From Paracoccaceae bacterium (GTDB lineage Bacteria; Pseudomonadota; Alphaproteobacteria; Rhodobacterales; Rhodobacteraceae), in contig JABGTH010000026.1 of the NCBI GenBank assembly GCA_018647275.1, positions 1-21,186 on the forward strand: a DNA stretch of 21,186 nucleotides. The letters run 5' to 3'. Below are positions 1-7,913 of this stretch, piece after piece. How positions within the stretch are numbered: position 1 is the stretch's first letter; each line of letters opens with the position of its first letter. The notes beneath the pieces are model-generated. The model saw nothing but the letters and a program-made list of their open reading frames with translations, did not search any database and was not told the origin of the DNA. The position numbers and the translations under genes are program-made.

Positions 1-957
1 ATCGCCGAACGTATGTCGTTGCACAGTGGCGTAGATGTGGGACTTGTTGATGCCCGCGTCGAACGATTTAACGATGGCGAGATTTTTGTAGAAGTGTTCG
101 AAAACGTACGTGGCGAGGATATGTTTATCATCCAGCCAACGTCCAACCCAACGAATGACAACCTGATGGAACTGCTGATCATGTGTGATGCGCTTCGTCG
201 CTCCTCTGCGGCACGTATCACAGCGGTGATCCCATACTTCGGTTATGCCCGTCAGGACCGCCGCACAAAAGCGCGTACCCCCATCACTGCCAAGATGGTT
301 GCCAACATGATGGTTGGTGCCGGTATCGAACGGGTTCTAACAATGGACCTTCACGCTGCACAAATCCAAGGGTTCTTTGATATCCCAGTGGACAACCTTT
401 ATGCCTCTCCTGTTTTTGCTTTGGACATTAAAGACCAATTCAAAGACCGCATGGACGATCTAATGATTGTTTCCCCTGACGTTGGTGGCGTTGCACGTGC
501 ACGCGAATTGGCCAAACGTATCAACTCCCCTCTATCCATCGTCGACAAGCGTCGCGAAAAACCAGGCGAGATCGCCGAGATGACAGTGATCGGGAACGTT
601 GAGGGCAAAGTTTGCCTCATCGTGGACGACATCTGCGATACTGCGGGCACCCTATGCAAAGCAGCTGAAGTACTGCTTGAGAACGGCGCTAAGGAAGTGC
701 ACAGCTACATCAGCCACGGCGTTATGTCTGGCCCAGCGGTAGAGCGTGTGACGAATTCGGTTATGAAATCTTTGGTCATCACCGACACGATCCAGCCAAC
801 ACAAGCTATCCTTGATGCAGGCAACATCCGCGTTGTGCCAACGGCACCTGTGTTTGCTCAAGCGATCATGAACATCTGGACAGGCACATCCGTATCGTCG
901 TTGTTTGAGGCCGAAAGCCTTGGACCAATCTACGACGGCATGTACCCAGCAAAATAA
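1..957 (+). CDS. prs: Ribose-phosphate pyrophosphokinase (PRPP synthetase), 5' end cut off by window
   Basis: Makes 5-phosphoribosyl-1-pyrophosphate from ribose 5-phosphate and ATP in the cytoplasm, feeding purine, pyrimidine, histidine and NAD synthesis. The reading frame is open from base 1 (I-A-E-R-M-S...), so the true start lies upstream, probably about 20 codons away by family comparison. Visible signatures are RFNDGEIFVEV and NVRGEDMFIIQ near the N-terminus, the PYFGYARQDRR ATP-binding loop, DLHAAQIQGFFD, the KRREKPGE flexible-loop segment, and the PRPP-binding loop VDDICDTAGTL. The C-terminus (SSLFEAESLGPIYDG) is complete. The gene ends in TAA and is followed at once by a strong terminator, so it is transcribed separately from the convergent genes to its right. 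The identification is secure. The Met at base 13 is internal and not the start. Confidence 0.97.
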   Translation: MAERMSLHSGVDVGLVDARVERFNDGEIFVEVFENVRGEDMFIIQPTSNPTNDNLMELLIMCDALRRSSAARITAVIPYFGYARQDRRTKARTPITAKMVANMMVGAGIERVLTMDLHAAQIQGFFDIPVDNLYASPVFALDIKDQFKDRMDDLMIVSPDVGGVARARELAKRINSPLSIVDKRREKPGEIAEMTVIGNVEGKVCLIVDDICDTAGTLCKAAEVLLENGAKEVHSYISHGVMSGPAVERVTNSVMKSLVITDTIQPTQAILDAGNIRVVPTAPVFAQAIMNIWTGTSVSSLFEAESLGPIYDGMYPAK

Positions 958-985
958 CAAAAGGGCGCCGCAAAGCGCCCTGTTT
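958..985 (+). terminator. Rho-independent terminator after prs
   Basis: GGGCGC (963-968) pairs with GCGCCC (975-980) around a 6-base loop, followed by TGTTT. It lies directly after the prs stop codon. Confidence 0.8.
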
Positions 986-1005
986 CGATATCAAATCGGG
1001 CGGGC

Positions 1006-1416
1006 TCATCCCCGCCCCTTTCTGTGGGGTCCGTGCCCGTACATCACGTCCCAATCATCTTCGTCACTCAGCTCACCAATCGCTATCCATTCAATGCGGC
1101 CAAGGGCGACGCGTGTGTCACCCCATGTACGAAACACCAGATCAGAACCATTCTAAGTCGCAGTTTCTGCAGCATCATCGGCTCGGATAACAATGGAGGC
1201 AACCATGTCTCAGAAGCTCACAGACGTTTGTATATTTGGCGGCATGTATAACGGCTCCGAGAATTTGATAAGGCGGCGACGTTCGCGTTGACCGCGACCT
1301 GTCCACATTTCACCATCATTCTCAAAGTCCGAGAAGAGGACAGTGTCCCCTTGATCTATTCCCATCAGACGGCTGCGTAGGCGCTTGATAATCGGTTCAC
1401 TTCAAATTCGATTCAT
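1006..1416 (-). pseudogene. Decayed H-type lectin domain gene
   Basis: The stretch between atpC and prs looks empty, but one minus-strand frame reads as a short H-type lectin protein. Recognisable blocks are RLRSRLMGIDQGDTVLFSD, FENDGEMWTGRGQRERR, IKFSEPLYMPPNIQTSVSF, then NGSDLVFRTWGDTRVA and IEWIAIGELSDEDDWD, ending in TGA at 1006-1008. The frame is uninterrupted in phase but carries three stops: TGA 1402-1404 just after the only ATG (1414-1416); TGA 1210-1212 where the family usually has Trp (S-x-S-x-W-D); and TAG 1153-1155. An ATT (1390-1392), two codons before RLRSR, may be the mutated original start. Family knowledge: small H-type lectin proteins (H_lectin family) bind sugars, and I recall one downstream of atpC in roseobacters. 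With three stops and no usable start it cannot make a full protein. Confidence 0.75.
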
Positions 1417-1452
1417 GACTAACACCTAAGGGATTACGCTCCCCAAAAAAGC

Positions 1453-1480
1453 AAAAAAGGCCCCGAAAAACGGGGCCTCT
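1453..1480 (-). terminator. Rho-independent terminator of the ATP synthase F1 operon
   Basis: Read on the minus strand, AGGCCCCG (complement of 1471-1478) pairs with CGGGGCCT (complement of 1458-1465) around a 5-base loop, followed by a U-tract (complement of the A run at 1453-1458). It lies about 30 bases beyond the atpC stop and upstream of the dead lectin gene, so it would also insulate that gene from operon transcription. Confidence 0.9.
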
Positions 1481-1506
1481 ATCACTCTTAAGATAGTCTG
1501 ATCAAA

Positions 1507-1932
1507 TTACTTTGAGCCGATACCCATATCATCGCCCATTGCGACCATGTCTGCCAACAACTTGGCAGCATCATCAACCGGGCCCGGCTCGTTTTCAAAG
1601 AACTCTTTGGCATTGTTCAGCGCAGCGCGCGCTTCAGCAACCATTTCGCTCATTTCTTCGGCCGTCATATCGACTTTTGCCACTGCACGTTCAGCCAAAA
1701 CTGAAACGCCTGCAGCACTGATCTCAGCAAAGCCACCGGTCACAACGTATTCTGTTGTGGCGTCTGGTGCCTCAACACGCAGCACACCAGGGCGCAACGT
1801 GGTGATTGTTGGAGCATGATTGGCCATAACCGTCATGTCGCCATCCGCACCAGGGATTTGCACTGATGTCGCTGGCCCAGAGGCCAGAGACTTTTCAGGT
1901 GAAACCAGATCAAATTGCATAGTGTCTGCCAT
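1507..1932 (-). CDS. atpC: ATP synthase F1 subunit epsilon
   Basis: This is the epsilon subunit of the F1 rotor stalk, at the cytoplasmic face of the membrane. It couples gamma rotation to the c-ring and can inhibit ATP hydrolysis. The 141-residue protein starts MADTMQFDLVSPEKSLASG and has the epsilon beta-sandwich signatures GADGDMTVMANHAPTITTL, PGVLRV and YVVTGGFAEISAAGVSVLAE, followed by an Ala/Glu-rich helical C-terminus. The length is normal for alphaproteobacteria. It is the last gene of the operon, 12 bases after atpD and directly before a strong terminator, so it depends on read-through from upstream. Confidence 0.97.
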   Translation of the reverse strand: MADTMQFDLVSPEKSLASGPATSVQIPGADGDMTVMANHAPTITTLRPGVLRVEAPDATTEYVVTGGFAEISAAGVSVLAERAVAKVDMTAEEMSEMVAEARAALNNAKEFFENEPGPVDDAAKLLADMVAMGDDMGIGSK

Positions 1933-1944
1933 TGTTTAGGCTCC

Positions 1945-3369
1945 TTAGGCTGCTTCTGCTGCCATTTTCTCGGCTTTTGCAATCACATCTTCGATGCCGC
2001 CAACCATGTAGAAGGCACCCTCTGGTAGGTGATCGTATTCGCCAGCTACAACAGCTTTGAACGACTTGATTGTGTCTTCCAAAGGCACCTGTTTGCCGTC
2101 TGCGCCAGTAAATACTTTTGCAACGTCAAATGGTTGGCTTAGGAAACGTTCAATCTTACGCGCACGTGCAACTGACAATTTGTCTTCTTCTGACAATTCG
2201 TCCATGCCCAAAATCGCGATGATGTCTTGCAAGGACTTATAACGTTGCAAAACTTGCTGAACGTCTGTCGCAACTTTGTAGTGCTCGTCACCAATAATCA
2301 ACGGATCTAGCAAACGTGATGTTGAACCAAGTGGGTCAACCGCTGGATAAATACCTTTTTCTGAGATGGAGCGATCCAAAACAGTTGTCGCATCAAGGTG
2401 AGCAAACGATGTCGCTGGTGCAGGGTCGGTAAGGTCATCCGCAGGAACGTACACAGCTTGAACTGATGTAATGGAACCGTTCTTTGTAGACGCGATACGC
2501 TCTTGCATCATGCCCATGTCGGTTGCCAATGTTGGCTGGTAGCCAACCGCAGATGGGATACGACCCAAAAGCGCAGACACCTCAGAACCAGCTTGAGTAA
2601 AGCGGAAGATGTTATCAACGAAGAACAAAACGTCAGAACCCGTGTCATCGCGGAACTGCTCTGCCAAAGACAAACCAGTCAAAGCAATACGCATACGCGC
2701 ACCGGGAGGCTCGTTCATCTGACCGTATACCAGAGCAATCTTAGACTCCGGCAGGTTGTCAGGAACGATAACGTTAGATTCGATCATCTCGTGGTAAAGG
2801 TCATTCCCCTCACGCGTACGCTCACCAACACCCGCGAACACGGACACACCGGAGTGTACCTTCGCAATGTTGTTGATCAATTCCATGATCAAAACGGTTT
2901 TGCCAACACCAGCACCACCGAACAAACCAATTTTACCACCTTTAGTGTAAGGGGCCAAAAGGTCGATCACTTTGATGCCTGTTGTCAAAATTTCGGTCGC
3001 TGTGGACTGTTGATCAAACGCTGGCGCTTCACCGTGGATTGAACGTGTTTCAGTCGCGATAACTGGACCCTGTTCGTCAACAGGCTCGCCTGTCACGTTC
3101 AAGATGCGGCCCAATGTACCGGAACCAACTGGAACCTGAATAGGTTCACCAGTGTCGGTTACCGCAGCGCCACGGACCAAACCTTCTGTCGCGTCCATCG
3201 CAATTGCGCGTACTGTGTTTTCGCCAAGGTGCTGTGCTACTTCTAGCGTCAGTTTTTTGCCGTTGTTGTCAGTCACAATAGCATTCAGAATTGCAGGAAG
3301 GTTATCCTGAAACTGAACGTCGACGACCGCGCCGATGACTTGAGTAATTTTGCCGACTGCATTTGCCAT
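1945..3369 (-). CDS. atpD: ATP synthase F1 subunit beta (catalytic)
   Basis: This is the catalytic subunit of F1, carrying the three ADP/ATP sites. The protein has 474 residues from MANAVGKITQVIGAVVDVQF. The frame stays open 17 codons further upstream, but that extension matches no beta subunit and overlaps atpG. The Met at 3367-3369 has a GGAG about 10 bases before it, so I place the start there. The P-loop GGAGVGKT is at residues 151-158, the catalytic Glu is in GVGERTREGND (Glu183), and the DELSEED segment is near the C-terminus (ILGMDELSEEDKLSVARA). It sits between atpG (19-base gap) and atpC (12-base gap) in the usual F1 order. No damage is seen. Confidence 0.98.
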   Translation of the reverse strand: MANAVGKITQVIGAVVDVQFQDNLPAILNAIVTDNNGKKLTLEVAQHLGENTVRAIAMDATEGLVRGAAVTDTGEPIQVPVGSGTLGRILNVTGEPVDEQGPVIATETRSIHGEAPAFDQQSTATEILTTGIKVIDLLAPYTKGGKIGLFGGAGVGKTVLIMELINNIAKVHSGVSVFAGVGERTREGNDLYHEMIESNVIVPDNLPESKIALVYGQMNEPPGARMRIALTGLSLAEQFRDDTGSDVLFFVDNIFRFTQAGSEVSALLGRIPSAVGYQPTLATDMGMMQERIASTKNGSITSVQAVYVPADDLTDPAPATSFAHLDATTVLDRSISEKGIYPAVDPLGSTSRLLDPLIIGDEHYKVATDVQQVLQRYKSLQDIIAILGMDELSEEDKLSVARARKIERFLSQPFDVAKVFTGADGKQVPLEDTIKSFKAVVAGEYDHLPEGAFYMVGGIEDVIAKAEKMAAEAA

Positions 3370-3388
3370 GTCGTATTTCTCCGGTTCT

Positions 3389-4264
3389 TTAGAGTGCTTC
3401 CGCACCCGAAATAATTTCAATCAGCTCATTGGTGATCACGGCTTGACGCGAACGGTTGTATTGGATCGTCAACTTGTCGATCATTTCACCCGCATTTCGT
3501 GTCGCGTTGTCCATTGCGGACATACGCGCGCCCTGTTCGGACGCTCCGTTTTCCAACAGCGCACTAAAGATGGCAGTTGCAACACCACGTGGCAGCAAGT
3601 CAGCCAAAATGGCCTCTTCACTTGGCTCGTAGTCGTACAATGCCGCTTCAGCTGCATCCTCTTCCACTTCAAAAGAAGCTGGAATAATCTGCTGTGCCGT
3701 CGGGATCTGAGTCACAACGTTTTGGAATTGCGCATAGAAGATAGTCGCAAGGTCGAATTCACCTGCATCGAAGCGGGTCAACACGTCTTTTGCGATGCCT
3801 TGCGCATCCGTATAAGCAACACGCTTGACCTCTGTCATATCGACATGGCCTACAAACAAATCGCCAAATTCGCGCTTCATTTGATCGCGGCCTTTTTTGC
3901 CAACAGTCAAGATCTTAACAGTCTTGCCCGCAGCCTTCAAAGCAGCAGCGTGGAGTTTAGCCTTCTTAACGATGTTCGTATTGAACCCGCCGCAAAGACC
4001 ACGTTCTGACGTCATGACAACCATCAACTGCACGTCGTCGCTGCCAGTACCTGACAACAATTTCGGCGCAGAGCCGCTGCCACCTACGGACGCGGCCAAG
4101 CCACCCATCACCGCGTTAAAACGCGTTGTATAGGGACGTGACTGCTCCGCAGCTTCCTGCGCGCGGCGAAGCTTCGCCGCGGCAACCATTTGCATGGCCT
4201 TTGTGATCTTACGAGTGTTCTTAACACTCGTGATCCTGTTTTTGAGTTCCTTGAGGTTGGCCAT
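3389..4264 (-). CDS. atpG: ATP synthase F1 subunit gamma
   Basis: This is the central rotor shaft of F1, passing torque between the c-ring and the alpha/beta hexamer. The 291-residue protein has the two diagnostic ends of the family: the N-terminal helix with LKELKNRITSVKNTRKITKAM, and the C-terminal helix with SAMDNATRNAGEMIDKLTI and NRSRQAVITNELIEI. The central ERGLCGGFN block is also present. Alphaproteobacterial gamma subunits have about this length. It starts at ATG 4262-4264, 14 bases after the atpA stop, with an AAGGGG ribosome-binding site in the gap. It belongs to the atpHAGDC operon. Confidence 0.97.
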   Translation of the reverse strand: MANLKELKNRITSVKNTRKITKAMQMVAAAKLRRAQEAAEQSRPYTTRFNAVMGGLAASVGGSGSAPKLLSGTGSDDVQLMVVMTSERGLCGGFNTNIVKKAKLHAAALKAAGKTVKILTVGKKGRDQMKREFGDLFVGHVDMTEVKRVAYTDAQGIAKDVLTRFDAGEFDLATIFYAQFQNVVTQIPTAQQIIPASFEVEEDAAEAALYDYEPSEEAILADLLPRGVATAIFSALLENGASEQGARMSAMDNATRNAGEMIDKLTIQYNRSRQAVITNELIEIISGAEAL

Positions 4265-4278
4265 CTGGCTTTATCCCC

Positions 4279-5817
4279 TTAAGCGAAATCTGCGACGAAT
4301 GCGTCAAGTGCGGCTTTGATCTTGTCTGCCAGTTCACCCTTCACCTTACGGTCGTTGTCTGTGATGTCAGCCAACAAGTCCGCATTGTTGTTGCGCAAAT
4401 GCGCCAACATTGCAGTCTCGAAACGACCAACCTCAGTAACAGCAACTGCATCGAGGTAACCATTTGTACCTGCATAGATGACGCAAACGATCTCGGCGTT
4501 GGTCAACGGTGCGTACTGTGGTTGCTTCATCAACTCAGTCAAACGCGCACCGCGGTTCAACATTTGTTGTGTTGCAGCATCCAAATCGGAACCGAACTGC
4601 GCAAATGCAGCCATTTCACGATACTGAGCCAAGGAAAGTTTCACCGGACCGGCAACCGAAGACATAGCTTTGGTTTGAGCAGATGAACCAACACGAGACA
4701 CAGATAGACCTGTGTTTACAGCAGGACGGATACCTTGGTAGAACAATTCTGTTTCCAAGAAAATCTGACCATCAGTGATCGAAATCACGTTTGTCGGAAT
4801 AAACGCAGAAACGTCGCCGCCCTGAGTTTCAATGATCGGCAAAGCTGTCAATGAACCGTTACCGGATGCATCGCCCAATTTCGCAGAACGCTCAAGCAAT
4901 CTAGAGTGAAGATAGAAAACGTCACCAGGATACGCTTCACGTCCTGGAGGACGACGAAGTAGCAAGGACATTTGGCGGTAAGACACAGCTTGCTTTGACA
5001 AATCATCATATATGATCAAAGCGTGGCGACCGTTGTCGCGGAAGTGCTCAGCCATTGTAGTCGCAGCATATGGTGCCAAGAATTGCATCGGAGCTGGGTC
5101 AGACGCAGTCGCAGCAACAACGATAGAGTATTCCATCGCGCCAGTTTCTTCGAGCTTCTTAACCAACTGAGCGACCGTAGAACGCTTTTGGCCAATCGCA
5201 ACGTATACACAGTACAATTTTTTGTACTCGTCGTCTCCAGCAGCTTCGTTGTATGATTTTTGGTTCAGGATCGCATCCAGAGCCACAGCTGTTTTACCAG
5301 TTTGGCGGTCACCAATGATCAATTCGCGTTGGCCACGGCCAATTGGGATCATCGCGTCAACCGACTTCAGGCCAGTCGCCATCGGTTCGTGAACCGATTT
5401 GCGTGGAATGATGCCCGGCGCTTTAACTTCAGCCAAACCACGTTTCGCGGTTTTGATCGGACCTTTGCCATCGATTGGGTTACCCAAACCGTCAACAACG
5501 CGTCCAAGCAGCTCGTCACCGACTGGTACGTCCACGATAGAGTTCGTACGTTTAACAACGTCGCCCTCTTTAATGTCTTGGTCGGACCCGAAAATAACAA
5601 CGCCAACGTTGTCAGATTCCAGATTCAAGGCCATGCCTTGGATTCCACCAGGGAATTCAACCATTTCACCAGCTTGAACACTGTCCAAACCATATACACG
5701 CGCGATACCGTCACCGACGGACAGAACGCGGCCAACTTCGGCTACTTCTGCTTCTTGACCAAAGTTTTCGATCTGGTCTTTCAGGATCGCAGAAATTTCT
5801 GCAGCTTGGATACTCAT
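4279..5817 (-). CDS. atpA: ATP synthase F1 subunit alpha
   Basis: This is the regulatory, non-catalytic nucleotide-binding subunit of F1, which alternates with beta in the hexamer. It has 512 residues starting MSIQAAEISAILKDQIENFG. Visible features are the N-terminal beta-barrel with VGDGIARVYGLD, the P-loop GDRQTGKT at residues 169-176, the VYVAIGQKRSTVAQLV block, and SVSRVGSSAQT, which carries the arginine finger that reaches into the beta active site. The length is normal. Its ATG (5815-5817) follows the atpH TAA (5818-5820) with no intervening base, so translation is probably coupled to atpH. Confidence 0.98.
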   Translation of the reverse strand: MSIQAAEISAILKDQIENFGQEAEVAEVGRVLSVGDGIARVYGLDSVQAGEMVEFPGGIQGMALNLESDNVGVVIFGSDQDIKEGDVVKRTNSIVDVPVGDELLGRVVDGLGNPIDGKGPIKTAKRGLAEVKAPGIIPRKSVHEPMATGLKSVDAMIPIGRGQRELIIGDRQTGKTAVALDAILNQKSYNEAAGDDEYKKLYCVYVAIGQKRSTVAQLVKKLEETGAMEYSIVVAATASDPAPMQFLAPYAATTMAEHFRDNGRHALIIYDDLSKQAVSYRQMSLLLRRPPGREAYPGDVFYLHSRLLERSAKLGDASGNGSLTALPIIETQGGDVSAFIPTNVISITDGQIFLETELFYQGIRPAVNTGLSVSRVGSSAQTKAMSSVAGPVKLSLAQYREMAAFAQFGSDLDAATQQMLNRGARLTELMKQPQYAPLTNAEIVCVIYAGTNGYLDAVAVTEVGRFETAMLAHLRNNNADLLADITDNDRKVKGELADKIKAALDAFVADFA

Positions 5818-6378
5818 TTATCCGACCTCTTTCATTACGTTCTGGAGGGAATTGAGCTTCGAGCGGATCGACGTATCGATCATTTTCGAACCTACTTTAA
5901 CGACAAGACCGCCGATGAGAGACTCATCCACGGTCGCATTGATAGTCACAGTCTTACCAAGTTTCGCTTTAAGCGTTTTGGCAAGCTTGTCTGATTGCGC
6001 CTTAGTCAGCGCCGAAGCACTGGTGACGTCCGCTGTAACTTCACCATTGTCTTCAGCAATAGCTTCGCGCAGGGCGACAACCAACTGAGGCAATACAAAC
6101 AAACGACGCTTTGAAGCCATCAAGGCCAGCGTTTTGCTCATAATTGGTGAGAGTTTCATCTTCTTCGCTAGGCCAGCAATTGCTGCACCCTGTTCTTCGC
6201 GCGAATAGATAGGAGAATGGATCAGCGCATTAAAGTCGCTGCTGTCTGCCATTGCATCGGACAAAACGCCCAAATCTGTTTCAATGGCTTTGACCTTCTT
6301 GCCGTCTTTGGCAAGGTCGTACACGGCCGTTGCGTAACGGCTCGCAATACTTGTGGCAATCGAAGCTGGTTCTGACAC
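5818..6378 (-). CDS. atpH: ATP synthase F1 subunit delta
   Basis: This is the delta subunit, which sits on top of F1 and binds the peripheral stalk b subunits, preventing the hexamer from spinning with the rotor. The 186-residue protein starts MSEPASIATSIASRYATAVY. Family hallmarks are the N-terminal helical bundle with SRYATAVYDLAKDG and the C-terminal DESLIGGLVVKVGSKMIDTSIRSKL. Two in-phase GTG codons exist, at 6382-6384 and 6376-6378. I chose the inner one because GGAAGG lies six bases before it but would abut the outer one, and because roseobacter homologues begin M-S-E-P-A-S. It is the first gene of the F1 operon. The F0 genes are not in this window. Confidence 0.95.
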   Translation of the reverse strand: MSEPASIATSIASRYATAVYDLAKDGKKVKAIETDLGVLSDAMADSSDFNALIHSPIYSREEQGAAIAGLAKKMKLSPIMSKTLALMASKRRLFVLPQLVVALREAIAEDNGEVTADVTSASALTKAQSDKLAKTLKAKLGKTVTINATVDESLIGGLVVKVGSKMIDTSIRSKLNSLQNVMKEVG

Positions 6379-6384
6379 GTCCAC

Positions 6385-6390
6385 CCTTCC
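6385..6390 (-). promoter_or_regulatory. Ribosome-binding site that fixes the atpH start
   Basis: GGAAGG on the minus strand lies six bases before GTG 6376-6378 and directly against the alternative GTG 6382-6384. The normal spacing favours the inner start. Confidence 0.65.
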
Positions 6391-6400
6391 GATGACATGG

Positions 6401-6433
6401 CCCTACGTTTCCACCAGATGGTTTGACGTAGGG
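6401..6433 (-). promoter_or_regulatory. Stem-loop in the atpH leader
   Basis: CCCTACGT (6401-6408) is a perfect inverted repeat of ACGTAGGG (6426-6433). The 17-base loop can itself form a small ACC/GGT stem (ACCAGATGGT). It ends about 10 bases before the atpH ribosome-binding site on the transcript. It has no U-tract on the minus strand, so it is not a simple terminator. It may be an mRNA-stabilising or translation-control structure of the operon, or an operator in DNA form. The palindrome is seen directly; the function is inferred. Confidence 0.4.
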
Positions 6434-6790
6434 GGTTGGATCACTCCAATATATACCGGAGCGATGAAATCACGGCGTACGTAACAGAGGTAATCGCGCC
6501 TCGCAACATATCTGTGATATCACGTCCCGATCGGCTTATTAAACGAATTCAACGCACTAACCAATGTGCGACCCTTTGGGGCAGTATTTTTGTTAGGGTT
6601 TTTGTAATTATTTTTTCGAAATTGGACCTCGAATCTCTGAAATCTGCCAGTCATTTGGCCCCCACACGCGCTAAAAGATCGATACCCCAACCCACTGCAA
6701 TACGATCACATCAGTTAAAGTCGCCCAATTTGACTAAGTCCGCCAACGCCAATAGCGTGAAGCACTTTTTTCAAAATCCATGGTTTAATA
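6434..6790. other. Gene-free upstream region of the atp operon
   Basis: About 360 bases with no coding frame that resembles a protein. The region should hold the minus-strand atpH promoter. A TATATT-like minus 10 is present near 6450 on the minus strand, but I could not find a convincing minus 35 at proper distance. A perfect 10-base palindrome, GTGATATCAC, lies at 6514-6523 and could be an operator. The right part is T-rich, with runs around 6585-6620. Confidence 0.4.
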
Positions 6791-7677
6791 ATGATCTCTT
6801 TTTTATTGCTCGCCCTTTGAGGCACAGGGCTTGCGACATTCGCAGTTGAGTTTTTCGGTGACAACGGTGAGGGAACGGGCGAACCAGCGGCCGAAACGGA
6901 GATTATACAAGGAACCAACCAATCCGACATTTTGGAAGCGATGAAAAACTAAACCGTCAAGGGCTTTGCGGGCGATGACACGATCGAGGCCGTTGGCCAC
7001 GGTTTCGTAGTGAACGGCGGTGGCGGTAGTAATTACACTGTTTTCCAAAGCAATGGATCTGAGGATAGCAATCTAGGCTTCTTTCCGGGCGGTTCTGGGG
7101 ATGACACCATTGATGCCTTTGGCGAAGACTGCGTGATTGATGGCGACTCAACTGACTCTTGGGGCAGAACATCACTTTATGGCAATGCCGGAGACGACTT
7201 TCTTATTCCGGAAGACTCGCTAGGCTATCAAAATAGTGTCATCGCCGATGGTGGCGCAGGAAACGATCGGATCGAGACAAGCACCTATCTTAACAGCGCA
7301 AACTCACTTGACACCTTAACCGGCGGCGACGGCGAAGACCGATTTGAATTAATTTTCACGGGTGTTGAATTTGACAGCGAAGCCCCGGATGAGAGGTGTC
7401 GTGACTACGATTACCGATTTTGCCCCTAACGAGGCCGTGCTTGTTATGCCGCTCGAGTTCCAAAGCAGTAACGGTTCTGTCGACGTCCCTATTACCTTCG
7501 AGATCGTTCAAGCTGATGATGGCACCTACACTGACGTTTTTTTCAGCCGCAGACCCCGCGGCGACAGCAACAACCATTACGACGACCGCAACAATACGCT
7601 TGTTGGGCATCATCAATTTGGCGGATGACGATGTTGTTCAGGCCGATCTTGAGCGCACAAACATTAGCCAAATTTAA
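6791..7677 (+). pseudogene. Decayed RTX (haemolysin-type calcium-binding) protein gene
   Basis: The frame starting at ATG 6791 reads as a short hydrophobic N-terminus (MISFLLLAL, stop, GTGLATFAVEFFGDNG), an acidic linker, then degenerate RTX nonapeptides: GFAGDDTIE, GGSGDDTID, GNAGDDFLI, GGAGNDRIE, GGDGEDRFE. It is broken by TGA 6818-6820 and TAA 6950-6952 in phase. A frameshift near 7400 moves the sequence into the frame with TTITDFAPNEAVLVMPLE, which matches the I-x-D-F-x-P-x-x-D block found near the C-terminus of type I secreted RTX proteins. A second shift lies at a run of seven T (7537-7543) and continues ADPAATATTITTTATIRL to the TAA at 7675-7677. The intact ancestor would have been a secreted or surface calcium-binding protein of about 290 residues. 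Four independent lesions make it non-functional. Confidence 0.82.
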
Positions 7678-7851
7678 CAAAATCGCTAAAGAAGGGCGCG
7701 TTGATTAACACTTTTTCTGATGCTAGGGTTAGCAAACTGTAAACTGTACAGAACAGCAGGCAATCTACACTGTCTTGCGCAAAACCTATGGTCTTGGGCA
7801 AAATCACCCTCACACAACTGCACAATTTAGCGCGTGATTTGTACAGTTCAG

Positions 7852-7883
7852 CCTGTTTTCGGACCATTTACTGGCAAAACAGG
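7852..7883. repeat. Inverted repeat downstream of the methyltransferase gene
   Basis: CCTGTTTT (7852-7859) is repeated inverted as AAAACAGG (7876-7883) with a 16-base spacer. It lies 31 bases beyond the stop of the minus-strand methyltransferase gene and could act as a terminator, but the loop is long and no U-tract follows. The rest of 7678-7913 shows only a short direct repeat (AAACTGT twice near 7736-7749) and nothing gene-like. Confidence 0.3.
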
Positions 7884-7913
7884 TACAGCATTCCTCAGGT
7901 CAACACAGCGCAC

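Noticed and set aside
5260..5994. A 244-codon open frame on the plus strand
   Set aside because: It lies antisense to the well-supported atpA and atpH genes, and its protein resembles no family. It is a shadow of codon bias. The same holds for 2503-3042 and 3350-4009.
6436..6849. A 137-codon plus-strand open frame before the RTX remnant
   Set aside because: No recognisable motif, odd composition and no ribosome-binding site. It also overlaps the start of the RTX frame in another phase.
6791..7677. Programmed frameshift or stop-codon readthrough in the RTX gene
   Set aside because: Two stops of different kinds plus two shifts would all need recoding, and no stimulatory signals were seen. Decay is simpler.
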